Below are positions 7,379-15,406 of a DNA stretch of 64,000 nt, piece by piece. Every line of letters begins with the position of its first letter. The first letter of the stretch is position 1. The DNA is from DASPGQ01 sp035457705 (GTDB lineage: Bacteria; Acidobacteriota; Vicinamibacteria; Marinacidobacterales; SMYC01). The position numbers and the translations under genes were made by a program. The notes under the pieces are model-generated. The model did not search any database. It was given only the letters and a program-made list of their open reading frames with translations, and was not told the origin of the DNA. Location of the stretch: positions 310,001 through 374,000 of the forward strand of contig DATIBD010000039.1 in NCBI GenBank assembly GCA_035457705.1. The letters are read 5' to 3'.

Positions 7379-9514
7379 TCAGGGCAGCGCAACGTCGAGC
7401 TGCCCCATCAGGAACTCGAGCTCCTCCGAGGTGTCCTCTACGTTGCTGGAAAGGGGAAGTCCCCGACTCGCAGCATGGCCGGCTTTGGGATGGTATTTGA
7501 GAATGATGGGTCGACCCGAGCTGGTAGCGTGCTGTAAACGCGCGGTCATCTTTCTCGCCTGAAGGGGCGGCACGCGGGTGTCCCGATCGCCCGACGTCAG
7601 CATCACCGCAGGGTAGGCGGCCCCTTCACGAATGGCCTGATACGGGGAGTACTTCCGGATGAAGGCGAACTGCTCAGGGATGGAGGCGTCTCCGTACTCG
7701 AGAAGCGCAGGCAAATTGTTGGTCCGGGTAAACGCATAGAACCGAACCATATCGAGGTCGGGAAACCCGCACAATACGGCGCGGTAGAGATCGGGACGCT
7801 GGGTCATCGCGCTCGCGACGAGGACCCCGCCGTTGCTCGTGCCACGGATGGCGAGCTTGTCGGGCGCGGTGTAACCCTCGTCGATGAGAAACTCGGCGGC
7901 GGTGATGAAATCGTCGAAGACGTTCTGTTTGTTCTCGAGCATGCCATCGCGGTGCCACTTCTCGCCGTACTCGCTCCCGCCCCGCAGGTTGGCCATCGCG
8001 TAGAGACCGCCGTGCTCCACCCAGACGAGAGCCATGGGGTCGAACCGGGGAGTGAGGGCCACGTTGAAACCACCGTAGCCGAACAGAATCGTTGGCGTCT
8101 TGCCGTTCTTACGAAGTCCCTCGCGATAGAAGAGGTACATGGGTACCTCGGTTCCATCGGCGGACCGGTAGGGTACCTGCTCGACGACGAGGGCCTCCGT
8201 ATCCATTTCGAGCTCGCGCTCCTGCCAGAGCTCACGCTCACCGCTTTCGAGATCGACCAGATAGGTAATCGGAGGCCGGTGAAAGGACGAGAGCTCGAGA
8301 AACGCTTTGCCCTCGACCGCGCCCCGAATCTGGGCGGAGTGATGCTCGGGAACCGCGAGTTCCCTGGCGGTCGTTCCGTCGAGCGCAAACACGCGGATCC
8401 TGCTGCTGACTTCGTGGAGATAGCTCGCGTAGATCTTCCCGTCCAGAAACGCGAAATCCGTCAAGACGTCGGAAGACTCGGGTAGGACCTCCTTCCACGA
8501 CTCGCGCTCGGGCTTCGCCGGGTCGATGGCGAGTACCCGATTGTTGGAAGCCTCGAGGTTGGTGCGAACGTAGCGGAGCCCCTCGTGAAACTGGGGCTCG
8601 AAACGCGCGTCGACGTCCTTGGCGAGTGGCCGGGCAGGAGCTCCGGTCCCGAGGTCCTGCAGATGAAGCTCGCTCCGCGCCCATCCGTGGTTCACGGTGA
8701 GCACCACGTACTTCCCATCGCCCACTTCGCGCGCGTTCACGAAACTCGTCGGGCCGTAACCCTCCCCGAAGATCGTTTCGTCGTTCTCGAGCGGATCGCC
8801 GAGCACGTGAAACTTGACTCGAGGACCGTCGACGCGAGAGCGGTGGGTGTAGTAAAAGCCTTCGTCGTTCCTTCCGAAAGCGACCCCCGAATACAGCGCT
8901 GTCGGAAGCCGGTCTCCGAGATCTTCTCCAGCTTCGACGTCGCGCAGCCTGACCTCGATCTCGTCCTGGCCGCCGTCACGGAGACCGTAGAGCAGAAGCC
9001 TCCCATCGCTCGACACCGAGAGGATCTCGACTTTCGTCGTGAGATCGGCGCTCATCGGGTGAGGATCGATGACGACCTCGTACTGGCCGTCCGGATCGAT
9101 CCGCAAGAGCTCCCCTTCCGGAGGGACGGGACGACGAAAGACGATCTCGAGCTCGTCCTGGGCGCGCCTCATGGCGAAGTACTCGGAGTCGCCACCTTTT
9201 TCGGGCGAGCCGACCTCGGGTGAGCGCATGAGCTTGGAGAGCCGTTCACGAAGGCGCGCTCTCCGCGGCGACTCACCGATGACGCGCTCGGCGTAGGCGT
9301 TCTGCGCGTCGAGCCAGGCCCTCGTCTCCGCGCTCTCCTGGTCTTCGAGCCACCGGTATGGATCGGGTATGGACTCGCCATGAATCTCGTCGACCACGTC
9401 GACCCGACGAGTCTCGGGAGCGTCGGTTCGGTTCCCGGAGCAGGCGGCCAACGACAATAGCAGCAGGGTGCAGCTCGCTGCGCCGTGGGTCTTCATTAAC
9501 GGCCTCCTTCGCAT
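7379..9514 (-). CDS. Prolyl oligopeptidase family (S9) serine peptidase, lipoprotein
   Basis: A 711-aa protein with a signal ending in a lipobox (LLLLSLAAC). Residues of about 30-430 form the beta-propeller, with early 'HGESIPDPYRWLEDQESAETRAWLDAQNAYAE'. The C-terminal alpha/beta-hydrolase domain shows the serine nucleophile in 'IRGTSNGGVLVA', the aspartate in 'TSGDRDTRVPP' and the histidine in 'KAGHAASRG'. The 'YGGFNVALTPRF' block is also typical of prolyl endopeptidase. It cleaves proline-containing oligopeptides, here in the periplasm or at the outer membrane. AAGGAGG precedes the ATG at 9514. It is the last gene of a minus-strand run behind two amidohydrolases. Confidence 0.93.
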   Translation of the reverse strand: MRRRPLMKTHGAASCTLLLLSLAACSGNRTDAPETRRVDVVDEIHGESIPDPYRWLEDQESAETRAWLDAQNAYAERVIGESPRRARLRERLSKLMRSPEVGSPEKGGDSEYFAMRRAQDELEIVFRRPVPPEGELLRIDPDGQYEVVIDPHPMSADLTTKVEILSVSSDGRLLLYGLRDGGQDEIEVRLRDVEAGEDLGDRLPTALYSGVAFGRNDEGFYYTHRSRVDGPRVKFHVLGDPLENDETIFGEGYGPTSFVNAREVGDGKYVVLTVNHGWARSELHLQDLGTGAPARPLAKDVDARFEPQFHEGLRYVRTNLEASNNRVLAIDPAKPERESWKEVLPESSDVLTDFAFLDGKIYASYLHEVSSRIRVFALDGTTARELAVPEHHSAQIRGAVEGKAFLELSSFHRPPITYLVDLESGERELWQERELEMDTEALVVEQVPYRSADGTEVPMYLFYREGLRKNGKTPTILFGYGGFNVALTPRFDPMALVWVEHGGLYAMANLRGGSEYGEKWHRDGMLENKQNVFDDFITAAEFLIDEGYTAPDKLAIRGTSNGGVLVASAMTQRPDLYRAVLCGFPDLDMVRFYAFTRTNNLPALLEYGDASIPEQFAFIRKYSPYQAIREGAAYPAVMLTSGDRDTRVPPLQARKMTARLQHATSSGRPIILKYHPKAGHAASRGLPLSSNVEDTSEELEFLMGQLDVALP

Positions 9515-9525
9515 TCCGTCCAGGA

Positions 9526-10656
9526 CTACCGCTCGAACACCGTCTCGCCGTTCACGATGACGCGCACCGTCTCGGCCCAGGTGCTGATGGGGTGATTACG
9601 CCAGAGAACGATGTCGGCATCCATGCCGAAGGCGAGTGTTCCCACCCGATCGTCGATGCCCAGAATCGCGGCGGCGTCGGAGGTGACCGCGCGCAGCGCG
9701 GCCTCTTCGGGGAGTCCGTGGGCTTTGGCAACGACCGCCTCCATGGCAACCGAGCGTCCACCCGCGGAAGCGGTGCCGAACGCGATGCGCACGCCGGCCT
9801 CGTGGAGCCAAGCCGCATTCGCCGGCGTGTGGGCAAAGGTCTCGTAGGACCCGCCATCGCCGATACCGATGATCGACGGACCCACGACGACGGAAACGCC
9901 AGCGGCCGCGATCTCCCTCGCAACCCGGTGGGCGCCCGCCGCCGAGTCCAAAACCAGCTTCCAATCGAACTCACCGGCGAGACGGATCGCCGTGAGAATG
10001 TCGTCGGGGGCGTTGGCGAGGAGGCGGACGGGAAGCTCCCCGGCGAGCATCCGGGCGAGGACGCGGCCCTCGTCGCCCTCGATAGCATCTTCCTGAGCAC
10101 GAACGAGAGTTTGCCTCAGGACTCCAATCATGCCCTGGCGAGTAGTCGGCGCTTCGAACGCCTCGAGCGCCGTCTCGCCGAAAGAGGCGCTCACGCCGCC
10201 CTCACCGCGTAGGATGACGCCCGTCAGCTTGACGACGGCACCCATTCCTCCGATCAAGTTCTGCCCACTCGGGCTCACGTAAGTCGTCGTCACACCCGAC
10301 CGAAGCCACTCCGAGTCGGGCGGGATCTCGAGGACGTCGGCGATTCGACGAGATGCCGCCATCAAGCTCTCGCGATCCGATCGAGTCGAGAATCCAAGGC
10401 CGAAATGGGAGTAGGCGTCGATGAACCCCGGGGTCACATAGAATCCCTTGCCGTCGATGACATCGGCGCCAGCGGGCGGGGCTACCTCGCCACCCAGATC
10501 GGTGATCTTTCCGCCCGCAAAGACGACAGTCCCCGCCTCGATGACCGCTCCGCTGCCGGTGAGAATCGTCGCCCCGCGAATGGCCACCGGGTTTTCCTGG
10601 GACCAGCAGACGGATGCCACGATTACGGCGAGCGCTGAGACGATAGCCTTGCCCAT
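9526..10656 (-). CDS. Secreted amidohydrolase (imidazolonepropionase-like)
   Basis: A 376-aa protein with a signal peptide (GKAIVSALAVIVASVCWSQ). The amidohydrolase composite domain is visible in 'IRGATILTGSGAVIEAGTVVFAGGKI' and the barrel start 'YVTPGFIDAYSHFG', where only one of the two histidines of the usual HxH is kept (AYSH). 'LGIDDRVGTLAFGMDADIVLW' is the characteristic C-terminal block. Loss of a metal-ligand histidine suggests altered metal use or a non-catalytic partner. The ATG at 10656 overlaps the upstream stop as TGATG, favouring this start over GTG at 10662 and implying coupling to the other amidohydrolase. Confidence 0.88.
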   Translation of the reverse strand: MGKAIVSALAVIVASVCWSQENPVAIRGATILTGSGAVIEAGTVVFAGGKITDLGGEVAPPAGADVIDGKGFYVTPGFIDAYSHFGLGFSTRSDRESLMAASRRIADVLEIPPDSEWLRSGVTTTYVSPSGQNLIGGMGAVVKLTGVILRGEGGVSASFGETALEAFEAPTTRQGMIGVLRQTLVRAQEDAIEGDEGRVLARMLAGELPVRLLANAPDDILTAIRLAGEFDWKLVLDSAAGAHRVAREIAAAGVSVVVGPSIIGIGDGGSYETFAHTPANAAWLHEAGVRIAFGTASAGGRSVAMEAVVAKAHGLPEEAALRAVTSDAAAILGIDDRVGTLAFGMDADIVLWRNHPISTWAETVRVIVNGETVFER

Positions 10657-11898
10657 CACCACCCCTCCGGGACGCGTTGGCCGAAGGCGTTCTCGGCCGT
10701 CGCTCGATTGAAGACCTCTCGGCCGTCGATGAATACCTGCTGGACAAGGCTCTCGAAATCGAGCGGCGGCCCGTTCATGATCACGAAGTCGGCGTCCTTG
10801 CCCACCTCGAGGTTGCCGATGCGATCGTCGAGGTGGAAGAGTTTGGCAGGATTCAACGTGAGCGCGGCCAGTGCCACTTCTTCGGGCATGCCTTTGCGCA
10901 CGAACAGGGACGCGCTGTGCCGAAGAAAATACTGGTGCGTATCGGGGTGGTCCGCGTGAAAGGCGACCTTGCCACCCCGCTGTGCGAGCCGCACCGGTCC
11001 CATGATCTGCGGATTCTCGCGACCCATGAACGGCAGGATCGGCCCGAAGCTGATCGGCACTTCGGCTTCGACGAGCTCGTCGACGAGCTCGTCCGTGTTC
11101 CGGGCGTGATGGATGTAGAGGTCGAGATCGAACTCTCTTTTGAGCGCGATGGCGTGCCGCATCCCTAAGGCGTCACCGGTGTGGACGCCCACGACCCAAT
11201 CACGAGTCAGGAGCTTCCCGAACGCCTCGCGCGTCAGATCGCGCGGAGGCGGCGGGCTTCCCGAGGAGTTTGCCGCCGCACGGGCTTCCAGATAGTCTTC
11301 GCGGCGCGGAGCTCGGACACGAGAAGCTCGTAGACGGCGTCGACGGTCTCGGGGAAGTTATCGAACTGCCGGTCCGCTCGCATGGCGAATTTCATACCGC
11401 CTTCGGCGAGAAACATATCCTCCACCGTGCCGCCACGGAGCTTCACCACGACCGCCTGACCGCTGTTGGGGCTTCTGCTGCCCGTCGTGATGTTCATGGT
11501 CGTGACTCCGGCGGCGAGAGCCAAAGAGAACGCGGCGTCGTTCGAGTTCAGCCCGTCGATGGCCCGCACCTGGGCGTTGATGGGCACCGACAGCTCGTTG
11601 TTGTTTGTCCCCGACGCCGGGATGTTCAGTTGCTTCAAGCCCATGTGCGAGTGGCTCTCGACGAGGCACGGGATGACCGACGGACATCGAGCGTGCGCGC
11701 TCCGCGCGGCACGGAAATGTCCGAGCCGATCTCCACGATCTTCCCGTCCCGCACGAGCATCGTGCCGTTCTCGATGGGAGGCCTGGCCACGGGGTAGAGA
11801 TGGGCGTTGGTGACGGCGAAAACCTCCCGATCGATATCTTCGGGCGGTGCACAGGCTGCGGTCGCAACGAGGACGGCGCCGACGAATTCTTTTTTCAT
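10656..11898 (-). pseudogene. Amidohydrolase interrupted by two single-base frame changes
   Basis: Three reading frames join into one secreted amidohydrolase. Frame 1 starts at ATG 11898 (GAAGGGGG upstream), with a lipobox-like leader ending in TAACAPPE and 'VRDGKIVEIGSDISVPRGARTLDV'. Frame 2 continues from about 11685 with 'VIPCLVESHSHMG', containing the HxH metal motif. Frame 3 continues from about 11305 with 'EDYLEARAAANSSG', 'DLTREAFGKLL', 'VGVHTGDALGMRHAIAL' and 'FHLDDRIGNLEVGKDADFVIMN'. Both shifts equal one missing base. All family motifs survive, so decay is recent or the breaks are sequence errors. If intact it would be about 413 aa and closely related to the next gene. Confidence 0.8.
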
Positions 11899-12305
11899 AT
11901 CGCCCCCTTCACATAGTGTCGAAGCGTCGACTCGATAGCGCTGCACGGAACAAAAAATGGTTTCTCGAGCACTTCGATTGCGATCACCCGCCCGCCGATC
12001 CGATAAACTCCATCGAAGACTCCGATGGGCGTCGGCAATGAGAACCTTCCTTCGTCGGCAGATCCCGCAAAGGTCCCGCCGGCGCCGACCACATGAGCCT
12101 CTATGGTGCGAATCAGCGAAGCGCTGTCGCAGCGAAACTCAAAATCGAAGCGGCAAAGAGACACAGACGACGTCGTTCCTGCGCACGATAATCGATGCCC
12201 GCTCGAGAATCCAGCCAGGCTTTCGCTGTTGCTGGACGCGCGATTGAAGCTTGACTCTGGCGTCGAAATCGACTCGAATCGGCGACGAAGCGAGGAGGAA
12301 GCCAT
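11895..12305 (-). CDS. Small unknown protein coupled to the amidohydrolase operon (start uncertain)
   Basis: An open frame whose TGA stop (11895-11897) overlaps the amidohydrolase ATG as ATGA, the same coupling style used elsewhere in this window. The C-terminal 70 residues look like real protein: 'TFAGSADEGRFSLPTPIG', 'VFDGVYRIGGRVIAIEVLEK' and 'PFFVPCSAIESTLRHYV'. The N-terminal third is serine/arginine-rich and overlaps the aminotransferase start on the other strand, so the true start is probably internal, near 12160, perhaps at a non-ATG codon. I do not recognise the family. Confidence 0.45.
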   Translation of the reverse strand: MASSSLRRRFESISTPESSFNRASSNSESLAGFSSGHRLSCAGTTSSVSLCRFDFEFRCDSASLIRTIEAHVVGAGGTFAGSADEGRFSLPTPIGVFDGVYRIGGRVIAIEVLEKPFFVPCSAIESTLRHYVKGAI

Positions 12306-13734
12306 GCGTATCGACCCTCAAACCGCCTTGCGTGCGCTCGAGGAGCGCATGGAACGCTCGAGACGAGAAGAGGAAGGCTTCTCGCGCCGGGGCTTTCTCG
12401 GCTCGGTGCTCGGGGGTGCGGCGGGGCTGAGCCTCGTTGCCGGATCGACCTCTGCGGCTGCGGCCCTCGAGAGCGTACTGCCTCCCCCTCTCGATGGCGG
12501 GGCAATGCCCGACGACGAGCGCTACTGGAACCTCGTCGCCAATCAGTTCTTTCTGCGCAGGGGCCTCGCCTACATGAACACCGGTACCCGCGGCCCGTCG
12601 CCCCATCCGATTCACATGGCACAGGTGCAAGCGCTCGAGGGGATCAACGCCGATTACAACGGTTACAACAAAACCGTCTACGACGACGACCGGAAGACGG
12701 AAATGCGCGAAAAGCTCGCCGCATTCGTCGGGGCGAAGCCCAACGAGATCGCGTACTCACTGAACACTTCCGATGGCATGGTGGCAGGCACCTTCGCTCC
12801 CGTGCTGAAGGCGGGAGACGAGATCGTCTACACCAACCACGACCACTCGGGCGGCGCGTACCCGGTCTTGCATCGTGCGATGCACGACAATCTCGAGGTC
12901 GGCGTCATCGACCTCTCCGCGAACGAGTTCCATCCTCCAAGGAGCACCGATGCGATCCTCGACGCATTCGCTTCGGTCATCACCAGCCGAACGAAGCTCT
13001 TGAGCTTCTGCCACATCAACTATACCGACGGGTGCGTGCTTCCGGTGAAACAGATCTGCGAGATGGCTCGGGCGAGGGGCATCCTGACTCTCGTCGACGG
13101 AGCTCAGCCTCCAGGAATGATGAAGCTGGACATGCACGATTTGGGTTGTGACATGTACGCGGGTCCGTTTCACAAGTGGATGATGGCGAGCATGCAGACG
13201 GGCTTCTTCTTCGTTCGCGAGGGTGTGCAGGAGCGACTGCGAAACCTGTTCACCACCGCACCGGCGGACAGCCGCTCCATGTACGGGACACCCCTACCCG
13301 AAGAGCGGGTGAAAACGCTCCAGACCGCGGAGGCATTCGAGCCCCGGGGCTCGCACAACATTCCCGCAAGGGTCTCGATGGACGCCGCCATCGATTTTCA
13401 CAATATGCTCACCCGCGAAGCCGTAGAAGCGAGGGACCGCTACCTCGCTCAGAAGGTGCACAAAGCCCTGCGCGCCATGGACGGCGTCGACGTGCTGACC
13501 TCCGATGCTCCCGAGCTCGGCTGCGCCCTCGTGGCCTTCACGATCCGAGGTGTGGAGACGCGGGACCTGAACGACATCATGTGGGACCGGTACAACATCT
13601 ACATCCGCAACGTCACGCATCTCGAGATCGACTGGGACGTCAATCGCGTCTCGCTACACGTCATGGTGACGGATGAGCATGTCGACCGTTTCCTCGGTGC
13701 AGTCGAAGAGGTCGCGAAAGAGGTAAAGGTCTGA
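12304..13734 (+). CDS. Class V aminotransferase-fold PLP enzyme with Tat signal
   Basis: A 476-aa protein. After a charged N-terminus (about 30 aa) it carries a twin-arginine motif and hydrophobic stretch (FSRRGFLGSVLGGAAGLSLVAG). The remainder is a class V aminotransferase fold (isopenicillin N epimerase / cysteine desulfurase superfamily): 'YMNTGTRGPSP', 'LNTSDGMVAGTF', 'FCHINYTDGCVLPVKQI', 'LVDGAQPPGMM' (aspartate that binds the pyridine nitrogen) and 'GPFHKWMMA' (lysine for the PLP aldimine). Export of a folded cofactor enzyme fits the Tat signal. The substrate is unknown. ATG 12304 follows GAGGAAGCC, a reasonable ribosome site. Confidence 0.9.
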   Translation: MRIDPQTALRALEERMERSRREEEGFSRRGFLGSVLGGAAGLSLVAGSTSAAAALESVLPPPLDGGAMPDDERYWNLVANQFFLRRGLAYMNTGTRGPSPHPIHMAQVQALEGINADYNGYNKTVYDDDRKTEMREKLAAFVGAKPNEIAYSLNTSDGMVAGTFAPVLKAGDEIVYTNHDHSGGAYPVLHRAMHDNLEVGVIDLSANEFHPPRSTDAILDAFASVITSRTKLLSFCHINYTDGCVLPVKQICEMARARGILTLVDGAQPPGMMKLDMHDLGCDMYAGPFHKWMMASMQTGFFFVREGVQERLRNLFTTAPADSRSMYGTPLPEERVKTLQTAEAFEPRGSHNIPARVSMDAAIDFHNMLTREAVEARDRYLAQKVHKALRAMDGVDVLTSDAPELGCALVAFTIRGVETRDLNDIMWDRYNIYIRNVTHLEIDWDVNRVSLHVMVTDEHVDRFLGAVEEVAKEVKV

Positions 13735-13857
13735 ATCGGAAGCCCGGCTTACGCGCTGGCGCCACCGAGTGTTAGGCCGCGCTCCTTGATGGACTTCTAC
13801 TTCCTGCGCTTTTCCGCGAAATGGGACCGGACTTGAGATCGCACCTCTCCCAGTCCC

Positions 13858-14070
13858 CTAACGAAATGAGCAAGTTTCCTGCTCCGGTACTTCACGAGGG
13901 AACTCAACGAGCTTGCGACCTGCCTTGCTGACCCAGACTTTCCACCAGTGAAGTGTTTCGAACCTCCGGATGTTCTCTCCGGCGTATTCAAAGTCGATTT
14001 CATACCCTTCCAACTCTAGCTTCAGGTTCTTCGCAGCGTCGAGGGCCTCTTGCGGTGGCTGTCTCTTCAT
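13858..14070 (-). CDS. Hypothetical 70-aa protein
   Basis: Small protein starting MKRQPPQEALDAAKNLKLE, with AGGAA just upstream of ATG 14070. It is mixed charged and aromatic, with a central 'EIDFEYAGENIRRFETLHWW' and 'VWVSKAGRKLVEFPRE'. No known domain is recognised. It lies in the accessory patch with two toxin-antitoxin modules and is on the same strand as them. The composition looks protein-like and the alternatives on the other strand do not. Confidence 0.5.
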   Translation of the reverse strand: MKRQPPQEALDAAKNLKLELEGYEIDFEYAGENIRRFETLHWWKVWVSKAGRKLVEFPREVPEQETCSFR

Positions 14071-14183
14071 TTCCTGTCTAGAAGTCTGACCGGGACTGCA
14101 CTCGATTGGCACAGCCGCGGACCCAGTGCTCGCCGAGACTTTTACTGCAATCTTGAATCAACCCGCGGGTCCCTGTGTCAATT

Positions 14184-14200
14184 GGGTCTTTTGAAGACCC
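14184..14200 (+). terminator. Short perfect hairpin followed by a T-rich run
   Basis: GGGTCTT (14184-14190) pairs perfectly with AAGACCC (14194-14200) across a 3-base loop, and GTTTTG follows. On the plus strand this has the form of a weak intrinsic terminator. No plus-strand gene ends just before it, since the nearest stops at 13734. The stretch 14071-14319 around it holds no gene I can support. Confidence 0.35.
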
Positions 14201-14319
14201 GTTTTGTCCGATCACCCAATTTTGGCACCCGTACGGCGAAAGTCCGGGAGAGAATGCATATGGGGGTTGACGATCAAGTCGAAGTGACTCATTTCGCGAC
14301 CGTAAAACTGTCGCCGCCG

Positions 14320-14629
14320 CTACCGTTCTCGCTCTGCCCATACCGAGGGAAGGTCACGTCGGCCGTGGATAAGGGCAAGAATCGCAACGCGCTGAACCTC
14401 CACGCGATAAATGAGTCGGTACCGACGAATGTAGATTTCTCGCAGGTCGGCTTGGCCGAGCTCACGGACGAGCCGCCCACGGCCCGAAAGGGTCCCAAGC
14501 GTTTGACTGGCTTCCCATACCTCCGCCGCAAACGCGGAGGCGTAGGCCGGGGGAATCACGAGCAAGGTAGGATGCTATCGCCTCGAAGTCGTCCGCCGCC
14601 GCATGAGACCAGACTACGAGACGATCCAC
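14320..14629 (-). pseudogene. ParE/RelE-family toxin, frameshifted by one extra base in a G5 run
   Basis: The N-terminal frame starts at GTG 14629, overlapping the antitoxin end, and reads 'VWSHAAADDFEAIASYLARDSP'-like sequence. The C-terminal frame reads 'AYASAFAAEVWEASQTLG', 'RLVRELGQADLREIYIRRYR' and 'LIYRVEVQRVAILALIHGRRD'. These are the N- and C-terminal halves of one ParE-type toxin ('...GRVV.E....LRE.....YR..Y.......ILAV.HG.RDL'). The frames join if the five-base G run at 14549-14553 (C on the coding strand) had four bases. Intact, the product of about 100 aa would poison replication or translation. As written the toxin is inactive and the antitoxin orphaned. Confidence 0.75.
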
Positions 14630-14802
14630 TTCTCGAATCGCTTCTGCATTTCTTCTTTGGACAGTACCCGTCCCTCGTCGACGTCCTTCAGACCCATCCT
14701 TACCTTTTGGAGAACGTAGAGATGATACTGAATATCCTCGAGCGTGGCATCCTCGGGCAGGCCTTCGACCAAGTCGATTACTTCCTTCTTTGGTGAGCTC
14801 AT
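14614..14802 (-). CDS. Antitoxin of a ParE/RelE-type toxin-antitoxin pair
   Basis: A 62-aa protein, MSSPKKEVIDLVEGLPEDAT then 'LEDIQYHLYVLQKVRMGLKD' and 'EGRVLSKEEMQKRFEKW'. The 'TLEDIQYHLYVLQKVRxGLKDVxEG' pattern is typical of short antitoxins directly upstream of RelE/ParE toxins in many bacteria and cyanobacteria. It presumably neutralises the toxin and represses its own promoter. Its last codons overlap the toxin's GTG start by about 16 bases, giving coupled translation. The toxin partner is frameshifted. Confidence 0.75.
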   Translation of the reverse strand: MSSPKKEVIDLVEGLPEDATLEDIQYHLYVLQKVRMGLKDVDEGRVLSKEEMQKRFEKWIVS

Positions 14803-14886
14803 TTACGATCCCTGAACTCCATCATACACTTGCACCGCTCCGAAGGCTGTGACCCGTCGCTTGATCGAGTGTTTTCGCCTATTGCC

Positions 14887-14965
14887 GCCCAACGTCCGGC
14901 TCAGCGGCAAGCGGCGCACGGCCAAATTGCGTTCGCGACGATCCGCTGCAAGCGAACTGTTCGGC
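14887..14965 (-). other. attC-like palindrome downstream of hicA
   Basis: On the minus strand, just past the hicA stop (14972), the order is GCCGAAC (14965-14959), CAGCGG (14948-14943), CCGCTG (14907-14902) and GTTGGGC (14893-14887). The outer pair matches 6 of 7 when folded, and the inner pair is perfect. The terminal GTTGGGC fits the integron core GTTRRRY. The length of 79 bp and the unequal spacers (10 and 8 nt) resemble an attC site, and its position 3' of the gene is the expected one for a cassette. The R'' box GCCGAAC departs from RYYYAAC at one base. No integrase is in the window. Confidence 0.35.
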
Positions 14966-14971
14966 CTCCCA

Positions 14972-15196
14972 TCAGTCTTGACCCAGAAGTTGCTCAACTG
15001 TTAGACCGATGTCCTTCGCAATTCTTCGCAAGAGCGTCGGAGAAATATCCCGACCTGCATGGAAGGGAACCGTCGTCCCGCGACCGTCCGGATGACGATA
15101 CTGCTTGTGGGACCCGCGCTGTCGAACCTCTGCGAACCCAAGTTCTCGCAGAAGCGCTTCAACCTCACGGGCCTTCAGAACCGGTGGCCGAGGCAC
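14972..15196 (-). CDS. hicA: HicA-family mRNA interferase toxin
   Basis: A 74-aa protein, 'VLKAREVEALLRELGFAEVR' then 'QRGSHKQYRHPDGRGTTVPF', 'HAGRDISPTLLRRIAKDIGL' and TVEQLLGQD. This is the full HicA double-stranded-RNA-binding-like fold with the catalytic histidine in 'GSHKQYRH'. It degrades mRNA until bound by HicB. The start is immediately after the hicB stop, giving the order hicB-hicA. The length is normal and no lesion is seen, unlike the neighbouring ParE toxin. The attC-like palindrome begins within 10 bases of its stop. Confidence 0.9.
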   Translation of the reverse strand: MPRPPVLKAREVEALLRELGFAEVRQRGSHKQYRHPDGRGTTVPFHAGRDISPTLLRRIAKDIGLTVEQLLGQD

Positions 15197-15406
15197 CTAT
15201 CCGACCCGGATTGTCTGCACCCCAACAAACTCAGATTCCAACGTTGGCTCTCCATCCTCGAGCAACATGCCTAGGACTTCCTGTAGGTTCTGCCGCAGCT
15301 CATCGAGGCTCGAGCCCTGACTATGTGCACCGGGCCAGCCTGGAACATAGCCGACGAACAGCTCGGTGTCCGGATCACGCTCCACCACGAAGTTAAAACT
15401 TCGCAT
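15197..15406 (-). CDS. hicB: HicB-family antitoxin
   Basis: A 69-aa protein, 'FNFVVERDPDTELFVGYVPGWPGAHSQG' (split in two blocks) then 'SLDELRQNLQEVLGMLLEDG'. This is the partially degraded RNase-H-like fold of HicB. The C-terminal DNA-binding helix-turn-helix of longer HicB proteins is absent, as in the short single-domain class. GAGGTGA lies upstream of ATG 15406. It neutralises HicA, whose gene follows with no gap. Upstream, 15407-15707 (about 300 bp) shows no gene I can support. Confidence 0.88.
   Translation of the reverse strand: MRSFNFVVERDPDTELFVGYVPGWPGAHSQGSSLDELRQNLQEVLGMLLEDGEPTLESEFVGVQTIRVG

Noticed and set aside
13771..13777. GTTAGGC as a second integron core site
   Set aside because: No partner RYYYAAC box lies at the correct distance or orientation; the only nearby candidate (CCCTAAC near 13855) is on the wrong side.
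14803..14997. A 64-codon minus-strand frame between hicA and the ParE antitoxin
   Set aside because: Arginine-rich, no ribosome site, overlaps hicA and the palindrome; not protein-like.
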